Shown here: piece by piece, positions 42,536 to 53,539 of the stretch | Position numbering within the stretch: the stretch's first letter is position 1 | Layout of the letters: every line of letters begins with the position of its first letter | Source of the DNA: Isoetes taiwanensis | Taxonomy: Eukaryota > Streptophyta > Lycopodiopsida > Isoetales > Isoetaceae | Direction of reading: 5' to 3' | DNA length: 64,000 nt | Assembly: GCA_021234155.1 (NCBI GenBank) | Contig: JAJEKV010000045.1 | Coordinates: 8,973,105-9,037,104 of the forward strand | Notes under the pieces: model-generated | Told to the model about the DNA's origin: nothing | Database searches by the model: none | The model's input: the letters and a program-made list of their open reading frames with translations, nothing else | Translations under genes and position numbers: made by a program

Positions 42536-44160
42536 ATGTCTGCACGTGCTTTCATTCCTGAAGAACTTCTTTGCCAAACGGCGGCTCGCTTAGAGCGCCA
42601 TCAACGTCCCGAGGCTACTCGTGATATGTATGACAATGTTTATGACATTGAGGGAGATCGTGTCCGCTCAAGAGCTCAGTCGGCACCACCTACTCCTCGC
42701 GTTCATTCTCGACCAGGGTCTCCCCCTGTGTGTCGGTATTGTTCTCAACCTCAGTCGCCCCATCATACACCTGTTCAGCCCATGCCTCATTATTTCCAAA
42801 CTCCAGAAAGCACCTACATTCATATACCCTCAGGCCATACCCCTCTGCCTTCGCAACCTTTTTCTCCTCCTGCAGGGATGGGTTACCCTCAAGTTTCTTT
42901 TGGCCCTCCCCAGGTTCATGAATTTTAGACTTCCCCATCTTTTCAGCATGCTCTTCTGGTCTACCAACTCACTGATCTCAAGCTTAATGACAAGGGCTCG
43001 CATGGTCCTTCACCACAGGATGTTCGTCTCTCGGGACCTCTGGGTTTTTCTGTTCCGATACCACCTTGTTCTCAGCCCACGGCTGTTCCGTCCAACTATG
43101 TTCCTGCATATGCTCCACCTGTCTATGCGCCAGTTCAATCTTCATCTCCTCCTCACAATTTGAAACTGACTTATCCTACTTTTGGCAACACTAAAGGCAA
43201 ACTTCTGGATCAAAGTGCTCAAGCTCACATGGAGGAATTTGAGGCCTTGGCCATTCTCAATGGTCACGCTCAACCTCAACTCAAGTTTCACATCTTTTCT
43301 ACCACGCTGTGAGGCGCACCTCATCAATGGCTCATGGCCAACAAAAGCCATTGGAAGCAAAATTGGCAAGAGATGAAATCGGCATTCCTCTCTCATTATG
43401 GCACCACGGATGATGATCAACTCCTGCTCAAGCAACTCAATGATCTTCAGCAGCAACCCACGGAGTCTGCGCGCGATTTTGCAGACCGTCTTTACATCCT
43501 TGTTAGCAAGCTCTAGGAATACCCCACGCAAAGCCAGACTCTTGTTTGGTTTCTGCAAGGCCTTCCTCCTGCCATTCGTCTCATGATGGAGTACCTGCGT
43601 CCCAAGTCTTTGGAGCAGGCGATTGAATTGGTCAATCACTCGGTCAACGTCTCCTCGCGAGGTGTGCCCTCACATAATGCAGTTCAGCCTCAAACAACCA
43701 ATCCTAAATGCTCTCAGATCTGGTGTCATATCTGTAAATATCAAGGACATCTGGCCAATGAATGCAACTCCATCAATGGACCCCCTCATTGCAAACGATG
43801 CAACATGTGCAATCATGCCACGGAGGAGTGCACTCGCTCTCATCCCACACCCTTCCGGCAGAAATGGTTTTCCAAGTGCAGACCACGCCTCAGCAGCAAC
43901 AATCATATCAGCCTCAGCAGTTTCAAGCTCAACCACCTCAACAGTATCAACAATCTCAGCAACCTCAGCAGTCACGGTGAAAAGGCCCCCCGCCCCCCTT
44001 TTGATCCTTCCAAGGATCAGTGTTATCATTGTTAGGAATGGGGTCATACCACCATGGCGTGCCCTCAACTTCCTCAAGTCCAAGTCCAACTTCCGGGCAC
44101 AAATCAAACTGCTTCTGTTCGACTCACGGCTTATCAACTCTGAGTTGCCAATGGCAAACA
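42536..44160 (+). pseudogene. Element E gag
   Basis: ATG 42536 begins MSARAFIPEELLC. A Pro/Ser/Gln-rich N-terminus follows (to a TAG at 42926-42928), then the retrotransposon gag domain in the same frame with QWLMANKSHWKQNWQEMKSA and DQLLLKQLNDLQQQPTESAR near 43330-43480. Further on are FLQGLPPAIRLMMEYLRP and cysteine-rich motifs (CHICKYQGHLANEC, CKRCNMCNHATEEC and CYHC-EWGHTTMAC near 43725-44055). At least four in-frame stops interrupt it. Confidence 0.8.
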
Positions 44161-44176
44161 AGGCCCATGTCCTGTT

Positions 44177-45754
44177 TTGAGAAAGCCTCCACGGCCACCT
44201 CAACAACAGCGACCGCAGCAGGCAGCATCCTCCTCCACTTCCATGGATCAACAAGCTCAAGAAGAAATATATCAGGCGCTAAACCCTCCGGTGCAGCCGT
44301 CAAATTGGGTTGGTTTGGTTTCACGCCAGACCAGGGCTTCACGCCCGTTGACCATCATCCCTCATGACACGCGACCAGCTTTTGCAGTCGACACGGTTCC
44401 TCATGAAGATGAAAAAAAAGTCCATTTCCCGCCCGACTTGGATAAACTCATGCCTCACATCATGCCCAAGGTGCGACAGAGTATTCTCAAACTAATGCAG
44501 GCTGCGGAAGGCCGCACACTTGCAAATGTTCATGCAATAACCCGAGCTCAGCAGCGTCAGGAGGCATCTTCGTCATCTAAAAGTCCGCGCTCTCAGCCGT
44601 ATCCTAATATTGCTGCAGAGGTGGAGTTTCTTAAAGAGGTTTCTGCTTCTTTACTTCAGACTCCTGCTCCTTTGGATCCTGCTGATCCATTTTCTCATGT
44701 TCCTTTGGAACTTCAAGAAGAGCTAGCCAAAATCAAGATCCCCTTGAGCCTAGCCACCATTTTGAAACTCTGTCCTGCTCTCAAAGACCAGTTGCCACTT
44801 TCCACTATTCTGGTCGGCGCCGTGGCTACATCAACACCCACGGTGCATGCCACAGTGGGCAATCAGCACATCAATCATGTTCAAATCGATGGAGGCAGTG
44901 CTGTCAATCTTATTACTGATAAGCTTCGGAAGCAATTGGGCATCAAACAACTTTACCGTGCCCCCTATGACATCAAGTTGGCAAATGGCCATATCACACG
45001 ACCTCAAGGCGTCACTCCTCTCCTTCACATTAGCATTGGTGATCTCAAATTCCCCTTGGAATTTGAGGTTTGGAAAGCTAGAGAAGATCCGGGTGACTAT
45101 GAGATGCTGGTTGGCAGACCTTTTCTCCGCCAAGCTAAAAGTATTCATTACTGGGCCACAGATCAACTCGTCATTACTGATGGTCATCTAAATGCTACTA
45201 TGGATTTGGAAACTGGCAAGTTAATCTCTGTTGAACATGTTGAACCTTCAATCTCAGACACTGATTCTGAAGAAGCACAAAATATCTATTATGTTCAGGC
45301 TCCACCAGCGAGTCTGCCTCTTTCATCCTACCCTAAGTATGCTGATCCTTGGGGTGAGATGACTCTTGATCAGGCCCAGGCTGTGGCAGCTCTGCTTGAC
45401 CCTTACCTGGCTCCTTGCAATCGAATTCAACGTCTTGACCATTTTTCTGACACGAAGTTTCCTCCTGAAACTGTGGATGTTCATGCTGTCATGAAGCAAC
45501 CTCTGCTAGATGACACTCAGCAGCCTCTTTTCTTCACCACACAAAATGCTGCTCCTCCCGTCATGCTCCAACCTCCTGCTCATATCGTTCAAGACATGGA
45601 GGTTGTCCCACATATTCAAACCCATGAGATGGACATCGTGGACATTGGTAACAATCAACCGGTCCGTCTAGCTGCAAATCTTCCTTCAGCTTGCAAAACA
45701 CGCGCTGTCACACTGTTCAAAAAAATTCGAACATATTTTTGCATGGAGCTATAA
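44177..45754 (+). CDS. Element E protease region of pol
   Basis: This 525-codon open frame follows gag. The retropepsin part has a DGGS triplet (HVQIDGGSAVNLITD near 44880-44920) in place of the usual DTG or DSG, then a VGRPFLRQ block near 45110. The sequence between gag and the protease is Gln/Pro-rich. The C-terminal stretch (to 45754) leads toward RT; the FAWSYKDLRG segment that normally starts RT is in the next frame just after the stop. Confidence 0.75.
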   Translation: MRKPPRPPQQQRPQQAASSSTSMDQQAQEEIYQALNPPVQPSNWVGLVSRQTRASRPLTIIPHDTRPAFAVDTVPHEDEKKVHFPPDLDKLMPHIMPKVRQSILKLMQAAEGRTLANVHAITRAQQRQEASSSSKSPRSQPYPNIAAEVEFLKEVSASLLQTPAPLDPADPFSHVPLELQEELAKIKIPLSLATILKLCPALKDQLPLSTILVGAVATSTPTVHATVGNQHINHVQIDGGSAVNLITDKLRKQLGIKQLYRAPYDIKLANGHITRPQGVTPLLHISIGDLKFPLEFEVWKAREDPGDYEMLVGRPFLRQAKSIHYWATDQLVITDGHLNATMDLETGKLISVEHVEPSISDTDSEEAQNIYYVQAPPASLPLSSYPKYADPWGEMTLDQAQAVAALLDPYLAPCNRIQRLDHFSDTKFPPETVDVHAVMKQPLLDDTQQPLFFTTQNAAPPVMLQPPAHIVQDMEVVPHIQTHEMDIVDIGNNQPVRLAANLPSACKTRAVTLFKKIRTYFCMEL

Positions 45755-45858
45755 AGACCTTCGAGGTATCAAAAAAGAATTAGGGGAACTCACCATTCCT
45801 ACCAAACCTGACGCACGTCCAATCTAGCAACGACAATACCGGCTCAACCCCAATTATC

Positions 45859-46617
45859 GTGACCATGTCAAAGGCCGAAATTGACAAGCTTTTAGCTGCT
45901 AGCCTGATTTATGAGGTCAAACATTCAGCGTGGGTGAGCCCCATTGTCATTGCTCTCAAGCACAACGGTAAGATCCGTGTTTGTGTGGACTATCGCAAAC
46001 TCAATCAGGCCACGGAGCGTGATCACTTCCCGCTTCCCTTCATAGACCAGGTTCTGGAAGAGGTTGCTGGTCATGAGATGTACTCTTTCATGGATGGCTT
46101 TTCAGGGTACAATCAAATTTCTATCAAGGAAGAAGATCAACTCAAAACTACCTTCACCACCCCGTGGGGCACTTTTGCCTACAAGGTGGTTCCTTTTGGC
46201 TTATCAAACTCTCCGTCCACGTTTCAGCGCATCGTGCTCTCTGTCGTCCATGATTATATGAAAGATAAACCCTTTCTCCAGATTTTTCAAGATGACTTTT
46301 CAGCCTACATCTCCATGGATGATCACCTAGAGAAGTTAGAGCTGGTCTTTCAAAAATGTGATGAGTCTGGCATCAGTCTCAATCCCGAGAAATGCACCTT
46401 TTGCGTCACCTCTGGTGTTCTTCTAGGTCATGTGGTTAGTAAAGAAGACATCACCACGGATCCTGCTAAAATCAGTTGTGTGCTGAAGGCTCAAGCACCA
46501 TCTAATATTAAAGAGACACGTTCCTTCCTGGGTAAGGTCAATTACTATTCCATCTTCATTCCTGGACTTGCGGCTATTACTGATCCTATTCATAAACTCA
46601 TGGGTGATGAATCCACT
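45859..46617 (+). pseudogene. Element E reverse transcriptase
   Basis: The RT domain has AEIDKLLAASLIYEVKHSAW, IRVCVDYRKLNQAT, YSFMDGFSGYNQI, FGLSNSPSTFQRI, the catalytic pair in IFQDDFSAY (near 46288-46310) and GHVVSKEDI. Both catalytic aspartates remain, preceded by Gln where most relatives have Met or Leu. A TGA at 46618-46620 follows GDEST. Confidence 0.88.
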
Positions 46618-46620
46618 TGA

Positions 46621-47490
46621 ACTTGGAATCCCCAGACAGAAGCTGCCTTCCAGAAGTTGAAGTTGTTGCTTACTCAGGCCCCGGTACTTGTTCCTCCTCA
46701 ATGGGACAAGCCTTTTCACGTTCATGTCGACGTCTCAGCTTTTGCCATTGGTGCTGTTCTCTCTCAGGCATATGACGAACACACGGATAAACCTATCCGC
46801 TATGCCAGCAGAAAACTCAATCCTGCTGAGCGCAACTACTCTGCCACGGAGCGGGAAGCCTTGGGCTTAGTTTTCTGTGTCCAACGTTTCCGTCATTATT
46901 TGTTGGGAAGCAAGATCAAGTTCTTCGTTGATCATCAGGCTCTTCTTTATTTGATCAACAAGGCTACACCCACAGGTCGCATTGCTCGTTGGGTCCTCCT
47001 TCTGCAAGAATTCGCTCCCTTCGAAATCATTCATAAGGCAGGCAAATCTCATGTTGTGCCGGATTATCTCTCACGCATCCACACAGATGATCCCTCCACG
47101 GGTGTTTCTGATGCCTTTCCAGACGCCCAACTGTTCTTAGTCACAGCCATGCCCCATTGGTTTCACAACTTTCAGCAGTATCTCCTCACTGGAGCTCTTC
47201 CATCAGAAGATCCCACGCTCTCTCCAGAAAAGCTTCACTCACGCCGCCATCAGTTTCTCCGTGAAGTCCGTGACTACACCATGGTTGCGGGCCATCTGTA
47301 CAAACATGGTAAAGACATGGTCCTCCGTCGCTGTGTTCTCCCTCATGAGGTGCCCGATATCGTTCGACAAGCCCATGAAGGGCTTGGTGGTGGTCATTTC
47401 AGTGGTGACACCACGGCACGCAAAATTCTTCTGGCAGGCTACTTCTGGCACGCTCTTCAAGGATGCCCATGCTCATGCCCGCACGTGTGA
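46621..47490 (+). pseudogene. Element E RNase H and integrase N-terminus
   Basis: The frame continues straight after the RT stop: FHVHVDVSAFAIGAVLSQ (RNase H, near 46715-46770), ERNYSATEREALGLVFCV, FFVDHQALLYLIN and KAGKSHVVPDYLSRIH. The integrase zinc region follows with HEGLGGGHFSGDTTARKIL. A frame change near 47450 leads to a stop at 47488-47490. Confidence 0.85.
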
Positions 47491-48472
47491 TGTCTGTTAG
47501 CGTGTGGGTCGGCCTACGGCCCGTGACGCTCCCCTGTTGACGCCGGTCGCCATGCCATTTCCCTTCAGCAAATGGAAAATGGACTTTGTGGGGCCCATGG
47601 ATCCTCCTGCGCGGCACACCCGTGCCCGCTACATTTTGGTCATCACGGATTATGCTACCAAATAGGCGGAGGCCTGTGCACTTCCGGACAACACTGCAGC
47701 CAGTACAGCAAAGGTTCTCTACACGCACATCAACATGCATTTTGGGTGTCCCACGGAACTTGTCAGTGATCGTGGCGTTCATTCTGTCAATTACACCATC
47801 AAGGAGCTGACGGATTATTTGCAGATACATCACTGAAACAACACACCTTACTATCCTCAAGGGAATGGTTTGGCAGAAAGCACAAACAAAACTCTCATCA
47901 CTATTCTGAAGAAAATCTGTGATGCCTCTCGCACGGATTGGCAAGAAAAATTGCCTATTGTTCTTTGGGCTTACAACACAAGTGGCCACACTCTTTTCAA
48001 GTTGGTCTATGGTCAAGAAGCTCTCATGCCCTTTGAATATGTCCTTCCGACTCTTCGTTTTCAACTTGCTACGGCACATAATCCACCTGCAGCTCTTAAA
48101 GAACGAGTTTATCAACTTGAACAGTTGGATGAACTTAGGAGAGATGCTTATATTCGTGTTCTTCATGGCCAACAGTTGCGGAAATCATTGCGCGACAAAC
48201 ATCTTAAGGCCAAAACTTTTAAAGAAGGTGATTTGGTTCTGCTCTATGACTCTCGATACAAAAATTTTCCGGGTAAGTTAAACTTTCGGTGGTTGGGTCC
48301 ATATCAAATTCTTCAAGTGGTGCAACCCAGTGTTTTCAAGCTGGCAGAGTTAGATGGCCCTCCATTACCTACACTGGTTAATGGTTTTTGCCTCAAACAA
48401 TTTCATACAGATGATACAACAGTTCATTCAAACGATCAACAACACAATTCAGACTCAGAACAAAGTGACTAG
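47462..48472 (+). pseudogene. Element E integrase core and C-terminus
   Basis: The zinc-finger Cys pair (ARTCDVC) starts the piece. WKMDFVGPMDPP near 47575, YILVITDYATK, LVSDRGVHSVN near 47760, NNTPYYPQGNGLAESTNKTL near 47840-47890, and the C-terminal GDLVLLYDSRYKNFPGKLNF and LGPYQILQVV follow. The stop at 48470-48472 ends it. No chromodomain follows. In-frame stops occur near 47500, 47664 and 47835. Confidence 0.87.
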
Positions 48473-49336
48473 AAGCATTATATTATATTTGTCGCGAAAA
48501 ACAAAATGTGGGCATTGCCCATATACTTCCACTATGGGCAGAGCCCTATTTAGAAAATCCTACTTAAAAAGGGGACCCCTACTCCGGGTTTGGAGCAGAT
48601 GTCATACGGAGGATGTGGTAGGGGCACTGCTCGTGGTCCCAGCGAAGGTGGATCACCACCTCCATTGGGTTAGTTAGGGGGTCGGGATGCTTAGCCATCC
48701 GAGCGCACCAGCCATCCATGGGGATTCCGCGGTTGCGGAGCTTCCACAGGTCCAGGGCGTTCATTTTTACTGTTATCCATTCATTGCAGTTGCGCGGCAT
48801 AGTGCATTCCAGATCCATCTTCGCCAACTGATGTCTTCTGCTCGCCCACTGCTCGCTTTTTATAGCCAAACCGCCTGTCGACGTGGACCAATCACACATT
48901 TGCTAACGTGGTTGCATGCAACGCAATTTCTAATTCCAGATTCCTTATCCGGCCACAAATCTAGTCATGGTACCTTCTGCCATTCATTTTTATGATGACC
49001 ATCTCTCGAGCTGCCTGCATTAATTGCTATTCTTTCCTCTTACGCCCGTCTGTCATTATTATTGTACTTTCGTCATGCTGTCACATCCTACCGTTCATTC
49101 ACGATCATCTCGACCGTTCCTTTGCTCTTCCTTTACCGCTTGGGGACTTAGCCAAATTTTTGCCTTCCAACCATCGTTTTCTAATCTGTTGCCATCTGGC
49201 TTAATCGACGGCTCAGTTTCTTCACCTCAAATAGTCCTCCGCAACACTCGCGCACCCTAAACCTTTTCGCATCTCCTTCGTCCTCCGCCTTCTGCCCTCC
49301 GCCCTCCGGCTTCTTTCTTTACCTTTGTTTCTCGCC
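48473..49336 (+). other. Element E interval between integrase and the 3' ORF
   Basis: No sense-strand gene is supported. It contains an antisense open frame (listed separately) and a pyrimidine-rich run near 49260-49325 before the start of the 3' ORF. Confidence 0.5.
48579..48899 (-). CDS. Possible antisense ORF in element E
   Basis: This 106-residue open frame runs opposite to the element, between integrase and the 3' ORF. It reads NCNEWITVKMNALDLWKLRN and GWCARMAKHPDPLTNP. An antisense gene in this position is known in some Tat-lineage elements such as Grande. I recognise no domain. It may be a real element gene or chance. Confidence 0.35.
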   Translation of the reverse strand: MCDWSTSTGGLAIKSEQWASRRHQLAKMDLECTMPRNCNEWITVKMNALDLWKLRNRGIPMDGWCARMAKHPDPLTNPMEVVIHLRWDHEQCPYHILRMTSAPNPE

Positions 49337-52300
49337 ATGGCTGCTTCACCAAAGTTCCCCACTCTTCAAGTTACCGCTCCAAGGGATCCGACTCTCTTTG
49401 AATCTGTTATTTTCTCAACTCCTACCTTTTGCGATTCCCTTGAAGGTCCAAGTCATGAAGTTGCAGAACGCACCGGGTTGTATGAATTCTCCAGGCAGGA
49501 CCTCCCTGCCCCGAATCCGCACCAACTCAGGCAATTTGTTGCTCACATGGTCAACACACCACGGATGGTTACGCCACAAGGGTCGATCAGATGGATATTC
49601 TGCTCACTCCGGTTCTTCTTTCTCAAGTATTCTAGTTACCTATCCGCAGGCCTTCTTTATCTTGGGCTGCTTTACAGGAACAGGATGTCACTCAGTATGG
49701 CCAACTTCCTTATCAGACCACCACTCATAAGCTCGCAAACATTGCCAAAACACATGATACCTTTGTCAAATTTCTGTGGCGCAAGTTCTATGGGTATTCC
49801 ATCAAGAACACCCATATCAATAAGCAGTTTTTTCATGTTGCTATCTTGGCCATCCACTCCAACCATTCTATTGATTGGCCTCAAATTTTGTTCCTCCGCC
49901 TCCTTCATGAAATTGATCGCATCCGAGCTACCCCCTCTTCTGGCCTCGAATCTGCCATGGGTGCTCACCTACAGGCCATCATTATTCATTGTCTCCCCGC
50001 CCCCAGCCCTGGTTCACCCACTCATCAGACCACGGCCTCTCATGCCTCCACCAAACAACCCTCCAATATCATTCCTGTTGTCCAAAAACTTCATGACGAG
50101 ACTTCACGCCCTCGCCCTTCTCCTTCCCCTCATCAGGAACAACACCCGGACACTGTCATACCAGTCTCCTCTTCTTCCATAGAAACTGTGCACTCCCGCT
50201 CTCAAAATGTTTCCCAGGAATCCCAATCTCAAAGACAAACGTGCCCTGTACACCCACCCTCCAGACATGCCCTTTATCAATATCAACAGGATGTCCAAGC
50301 AGCCATGCTCAAGCTTCAAGACTCTCAAGAAACCTTCATGAATGGTATTCAAACTTACATGGAAACCATGGAGGCTGTTCACAGGGATTTCCAGGCAGCC
50401 ACCATCAAAGTTCAATCACTCGAAGATAGCCTTCAACAAAAGCACGAGGCTCCTTTGCAGGCCCGTGAATCTCTCCATGCTGAACAAGAAAAGACGAACT
50501 TGCTCGCTGATCAGCAAGTTCAATTACAGTCCACTATTCAAGAATTGTTGGCTACCATCAAGGACAAGGATAAACTCCTTGCTGACCTCCAAAATACGTA
50601 CACAGAACTCTCAGCTAAAACAGTTTGAAGTGCGAAATGAGCGTATCATTTCTCTCGAAGGCCAACTTTCCACGCTCCAGAGTCAGGTCACGCCTCTCCA
50701 GGATCAACTTACAGAAGCCCAGAAGCAGAAAATTATTGATGATACGGAAATCGCCACTCTGAGGCTTCAACTCTCCACTCACGGGCCATCCTCTTCACAG
50801 GCCCACGCTTTCTCACAGAAGATTCCGTGATCAATCCCGTCTCCTAGCTGATAAAGATAACAAGATCCGCAATTTGGAGCATCAAGTCTAGCAAGCTGTT
50901 CAATCTGCGGAAGAAGCTCAAAGTCAACATGAGATGTATATTAATCTTGCTCTCCTCATTCCACAGGATTTTTCCACACCTTCAAGCTATCTAGATTATG
51001 TCGTTGCCCGACGTCATCTTTCTCTTCTGAAGTGGTATTCGGCACAAGGCAAGCTTAATGAGCCCCTTGGCAGTACGAATTTTCTCCAGATCTGTCCTGA
51101 CCTTTCTATTGAAGACAAAGGCTTACTCTGTGCTATGTTAGTCTATGGTCTTCTCCACTGTGCGGATCCTGATTTTATCATTTTCCGTATTGTCCAGCCT
51201 ATGGCTTATGTTCTTCATGATTTTTATCTGGCTGATACACAGGACACATTCTTAGATGGGCCAAATCGCATTTTTCAAGGAAACCCTGACGCTCACTGGT
51301 TGTTATTACAGACCAATCAGTATTTACAGGATCCTGCTCAAGCAACCACTTTCAGTGATGAGTACATGCCTGAACTAGCTCATCACCTCCCTTTGTGGCA
51401 AGCTGAGACGCTCCAACAGGTGCGAAAGAATTTATCTGACGCTGAGGATTTCCCGCGTGCCCAAATTTATTTACAATACCTAGGCGGCTATAACACCCTT
51501 CGAGCCTTTCTGGACAGTCAGGCCATACCCACGGGTTGGGTTTCTCCTCCAATATACACTATGCTGTCCGGCTCTGATTGGGACCAGTGGTGCAGCGCTC
51601 TTGATACAGATCTTGTTCGAGAATTCAGAGAGCAGGCTCAGAAACCCACGCAAACAGGCACCGCTCATTCTCCTTATGCTTCCTTGGGTGCACCCCCACG
51701 CCCACGCTATCTCACCTCTGATTGGCATCTTCCCCTTTGGACTAAGGTCATGGAAGGTCACGCTGACTGGACTCTTGCTCAGATCTCCACAGATCTTCGA
51801 TGGGATCCACGTTTTGTTCGCCGCTCTAATTGGAGGACGGCGCTACCTTGGAGCACACCGGCAATTGGATCTTCATCCCTAATGAACAAGGTTGGCAGAC
51901 GCTTACTCACGCTGTTTGGGGTCTCGATCAATTTTTGGAGCGTGCTGCCACCTCCCCGGATCCTTCTGTTCATAGACAAGCAGGTTTTTGTGCTGCTTTA
52001 AGGTGCCTACTGTTGAGTTCTCTTGGCAGAAAGCGTCCTATCTATTACTGCAACCGCAATGCCAGCGTCAGTGCCTTTGGCCTTCAAACCTGCCTTCTCA
52101 TGGAATGCTAGTTCGTCCTTGCTGAGGCACACCGTGCCCTTGAAGATATGGTGCACTCCGGGTTTCTTATTGACGCCCATCAAGCCATTGGTCTTAACAC
52201 TCCTGAAGCTCCCACGGCACGCCAAGAACTCATTGCCAACTACCACTCTGGCGACCGCCCTCATACCCCCCAAGGTGACTTTGAAGTTGCTGGGTTTCCA

Positions 52301-52522
52301 CCGCCTGAGACTGTTTCCCCTTTTCTCACCCCTGAGTGTCGTTTGGTGGGGGGGAGTGTTAGTCCTGTACGTCCTGGTACAGGACTATTCATGCACACCT
52401 CGGACCATACCAAGAACAAGGCGCCAAATCCAGGTCAAGGTCAGTCGTCAAGACCCCTGCCGAAGACCACGCAGAAGGCCACGCCCAAGAGTCAGCCAAA
52501 GAAGAAGCCGAGAATAGACAAA
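49337..52522 (+). pseudogene. Element E 3' ORF, coiled-coil protein, not a typical envelope
   Basis: ATG 49337 starts MAASPKFPTLQVTAPRD. After a frame change near 49590 it continues QYGQLPYQTTTHKLANIAKT, HINKQFFHVAILAIHSNHSI, a Ser/Pro/Gln-rich stretch, and a long coiled coil (50290-50820, for example ATIKVQSLEDSLQQKHEAPL). A C-terminal domain runs from 50934 (SSYLDYVVARRHLSLLKWYS, LLCAMLVYGLLHCADPDFII). After further breaks near 51835 and 52109 it runs through the polypurine tract and into the 3' LTR, ending QPKKKPRIDK at 52522. No signal peptide, transmembrane segment or cleavage site is evident. The first part resembles the plant transposon domain found in other elements' 3' ORFs. Confidence 0.6.
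52341..52356 (+). promoter_or_regulatory. Polypurine tract of element E
   Basis: GTTTGGTGGGGGGGAG abuts the 3' LTR start at 52357. It is also coding for the 3' ORF (RLVGGS). Confidence 0.8.
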
Positions 52523-52928
52523 TGACGGCCCGACGGCATCAGCGTGATTCCAGGCACTTCAAGAGGCACCGCCAGCATTCCTGCAAATCAGGCCTCCTTC
52601 AGGAGTCGGCACCGAGATCTGTCAGAATATCTATATTGGGCCCAAGGCCATTGTACTATATATATGAGTAGAGCTAGCATTCGAAGGCTATATGAGTTTT
52701 TGTTCTTGTCTCTAGTCATTTTTCTCTCTCGATTGCGAGAGCTCATGTATTCAGATTGATATCAAAGAAGTCTTCTTCACATCATTGTGTTTCTTTTGTC
52801 TTATTGTTTTCTCTTCCTCTTGTTCTTTTGCAAATCCCGCGTGACACAGCTCCTGGATACTCCTATTTGATCCAAGGGTCCTCACAGAGGGCTGTCTTGC
52901 AGGAGTTCCCGAACCCAGACCCTAAACA
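52357..52928 (+). repeat. Element E 3' LTR
   Basis: 572 bp repeat of 41919-42492, followed by the ATGAC duplication. Its first 166 bases encode the C-terminus of the 3' ORF. Confidence 0.93.
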
Positions 52929-52933
52929 ATGAC

Positions 52934-53539
52934 TCCCATCTTCTCGTAATGCGTTCCTTGTGTATGCTCCCCTTTCACTGGCCTACACAAGTAGCACATT
53001 ACGTTAGTTTAGTTAATAAGTTTGTGGTTTTAGAAGGCCACCCCCTTAATTACCTCCTTAAAGCAAACTACTAGCTCAAGGTTACCCTACTACCTTGCAC
53101 TCGATCATGGTCCCATAGGAATTTAAGCTTAAGGACCATTTAAGATGATCCTATCATTGCCCATGATCAGGTGCTACCTTGTACACGACCCCCTTGATCG
53201 AGTACACCAGCAGTGCCTCATGTCCCTGAGGGTTTAAGCTAGGGAACGTCTCACGATCCCATCATCGCGCATGATCACACCTTACCATAATCCTCCACGG
53301 TCAGGTGCGCGTGCCCTGCATCGTGGTATAGAGATCATCCGAATGATGGTCTCATCATTGCCCACCATGCCGCTCTTCCTCTTACATGGTGGTCATGCGC
53401 ACTCTTGGTGCGTGCTGGCCTAGAGAATGCCCTTTGAGCGTATCTCATCATCGCCTACACTTCCAAGACTTTGTCATATACACTCTACTGGCCCGAATGC
53501 ACGTGCCTCACCACTGCTATACTAAGATATACAACTTAG
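52934..53539 (-). other. Element D 3' untranslated region, right part
   Basis: This is the region between chromodomain and element E. It holds a degenerate tandem array (next entry) and no supported gene. Confidence 0.55.
53095..53462. repeat. Degenerate tandem array in element D 3' UTR
   Basis: The phrase ATCATTGCCCATGATC or ATCATCGCGCATGATC and close variants recurs about every 85-105 bases (near 53154, 53262, 53363 and 53448), each time following a GATCCTATC- or GTCTCATC-like stretch. About four units, well diverged. Confidence 0.6.

Larger units (their letters stand above)
41919..52928 (+). mobile_element. Ty3 element E, Tat/Athila-like, complete with LTRs
   Basis: It has LTRs of 574 and 572 bp, a 5-bp duplication ATGAC (41914-41918 and 52929-52933), a tRNA-Asp-like primer site, gag, protease, RT, RNase H, integrase without a chromodomain, a 3' region with an antisense ORF, a long extra 3' ORF and a polypurine tract. 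The tRNA type, absence of chromodomain and extra 3' ORF suggest the Tat/Athila side of plant Ty3 elements. Coding regions carry many stops. The LTRs differ at roughly 20 positions by eye. It lies inside the 3' untranslated region of element D, in the opposite orientation. Confidence 0.93.

Noticed and set aside
49337-52522. Retroviral-type envelope gene in element E
   Set aside because: The position fits, but there is no signal peptide, transmembrane segment or cleavage site; the main feature is a coiled coil.
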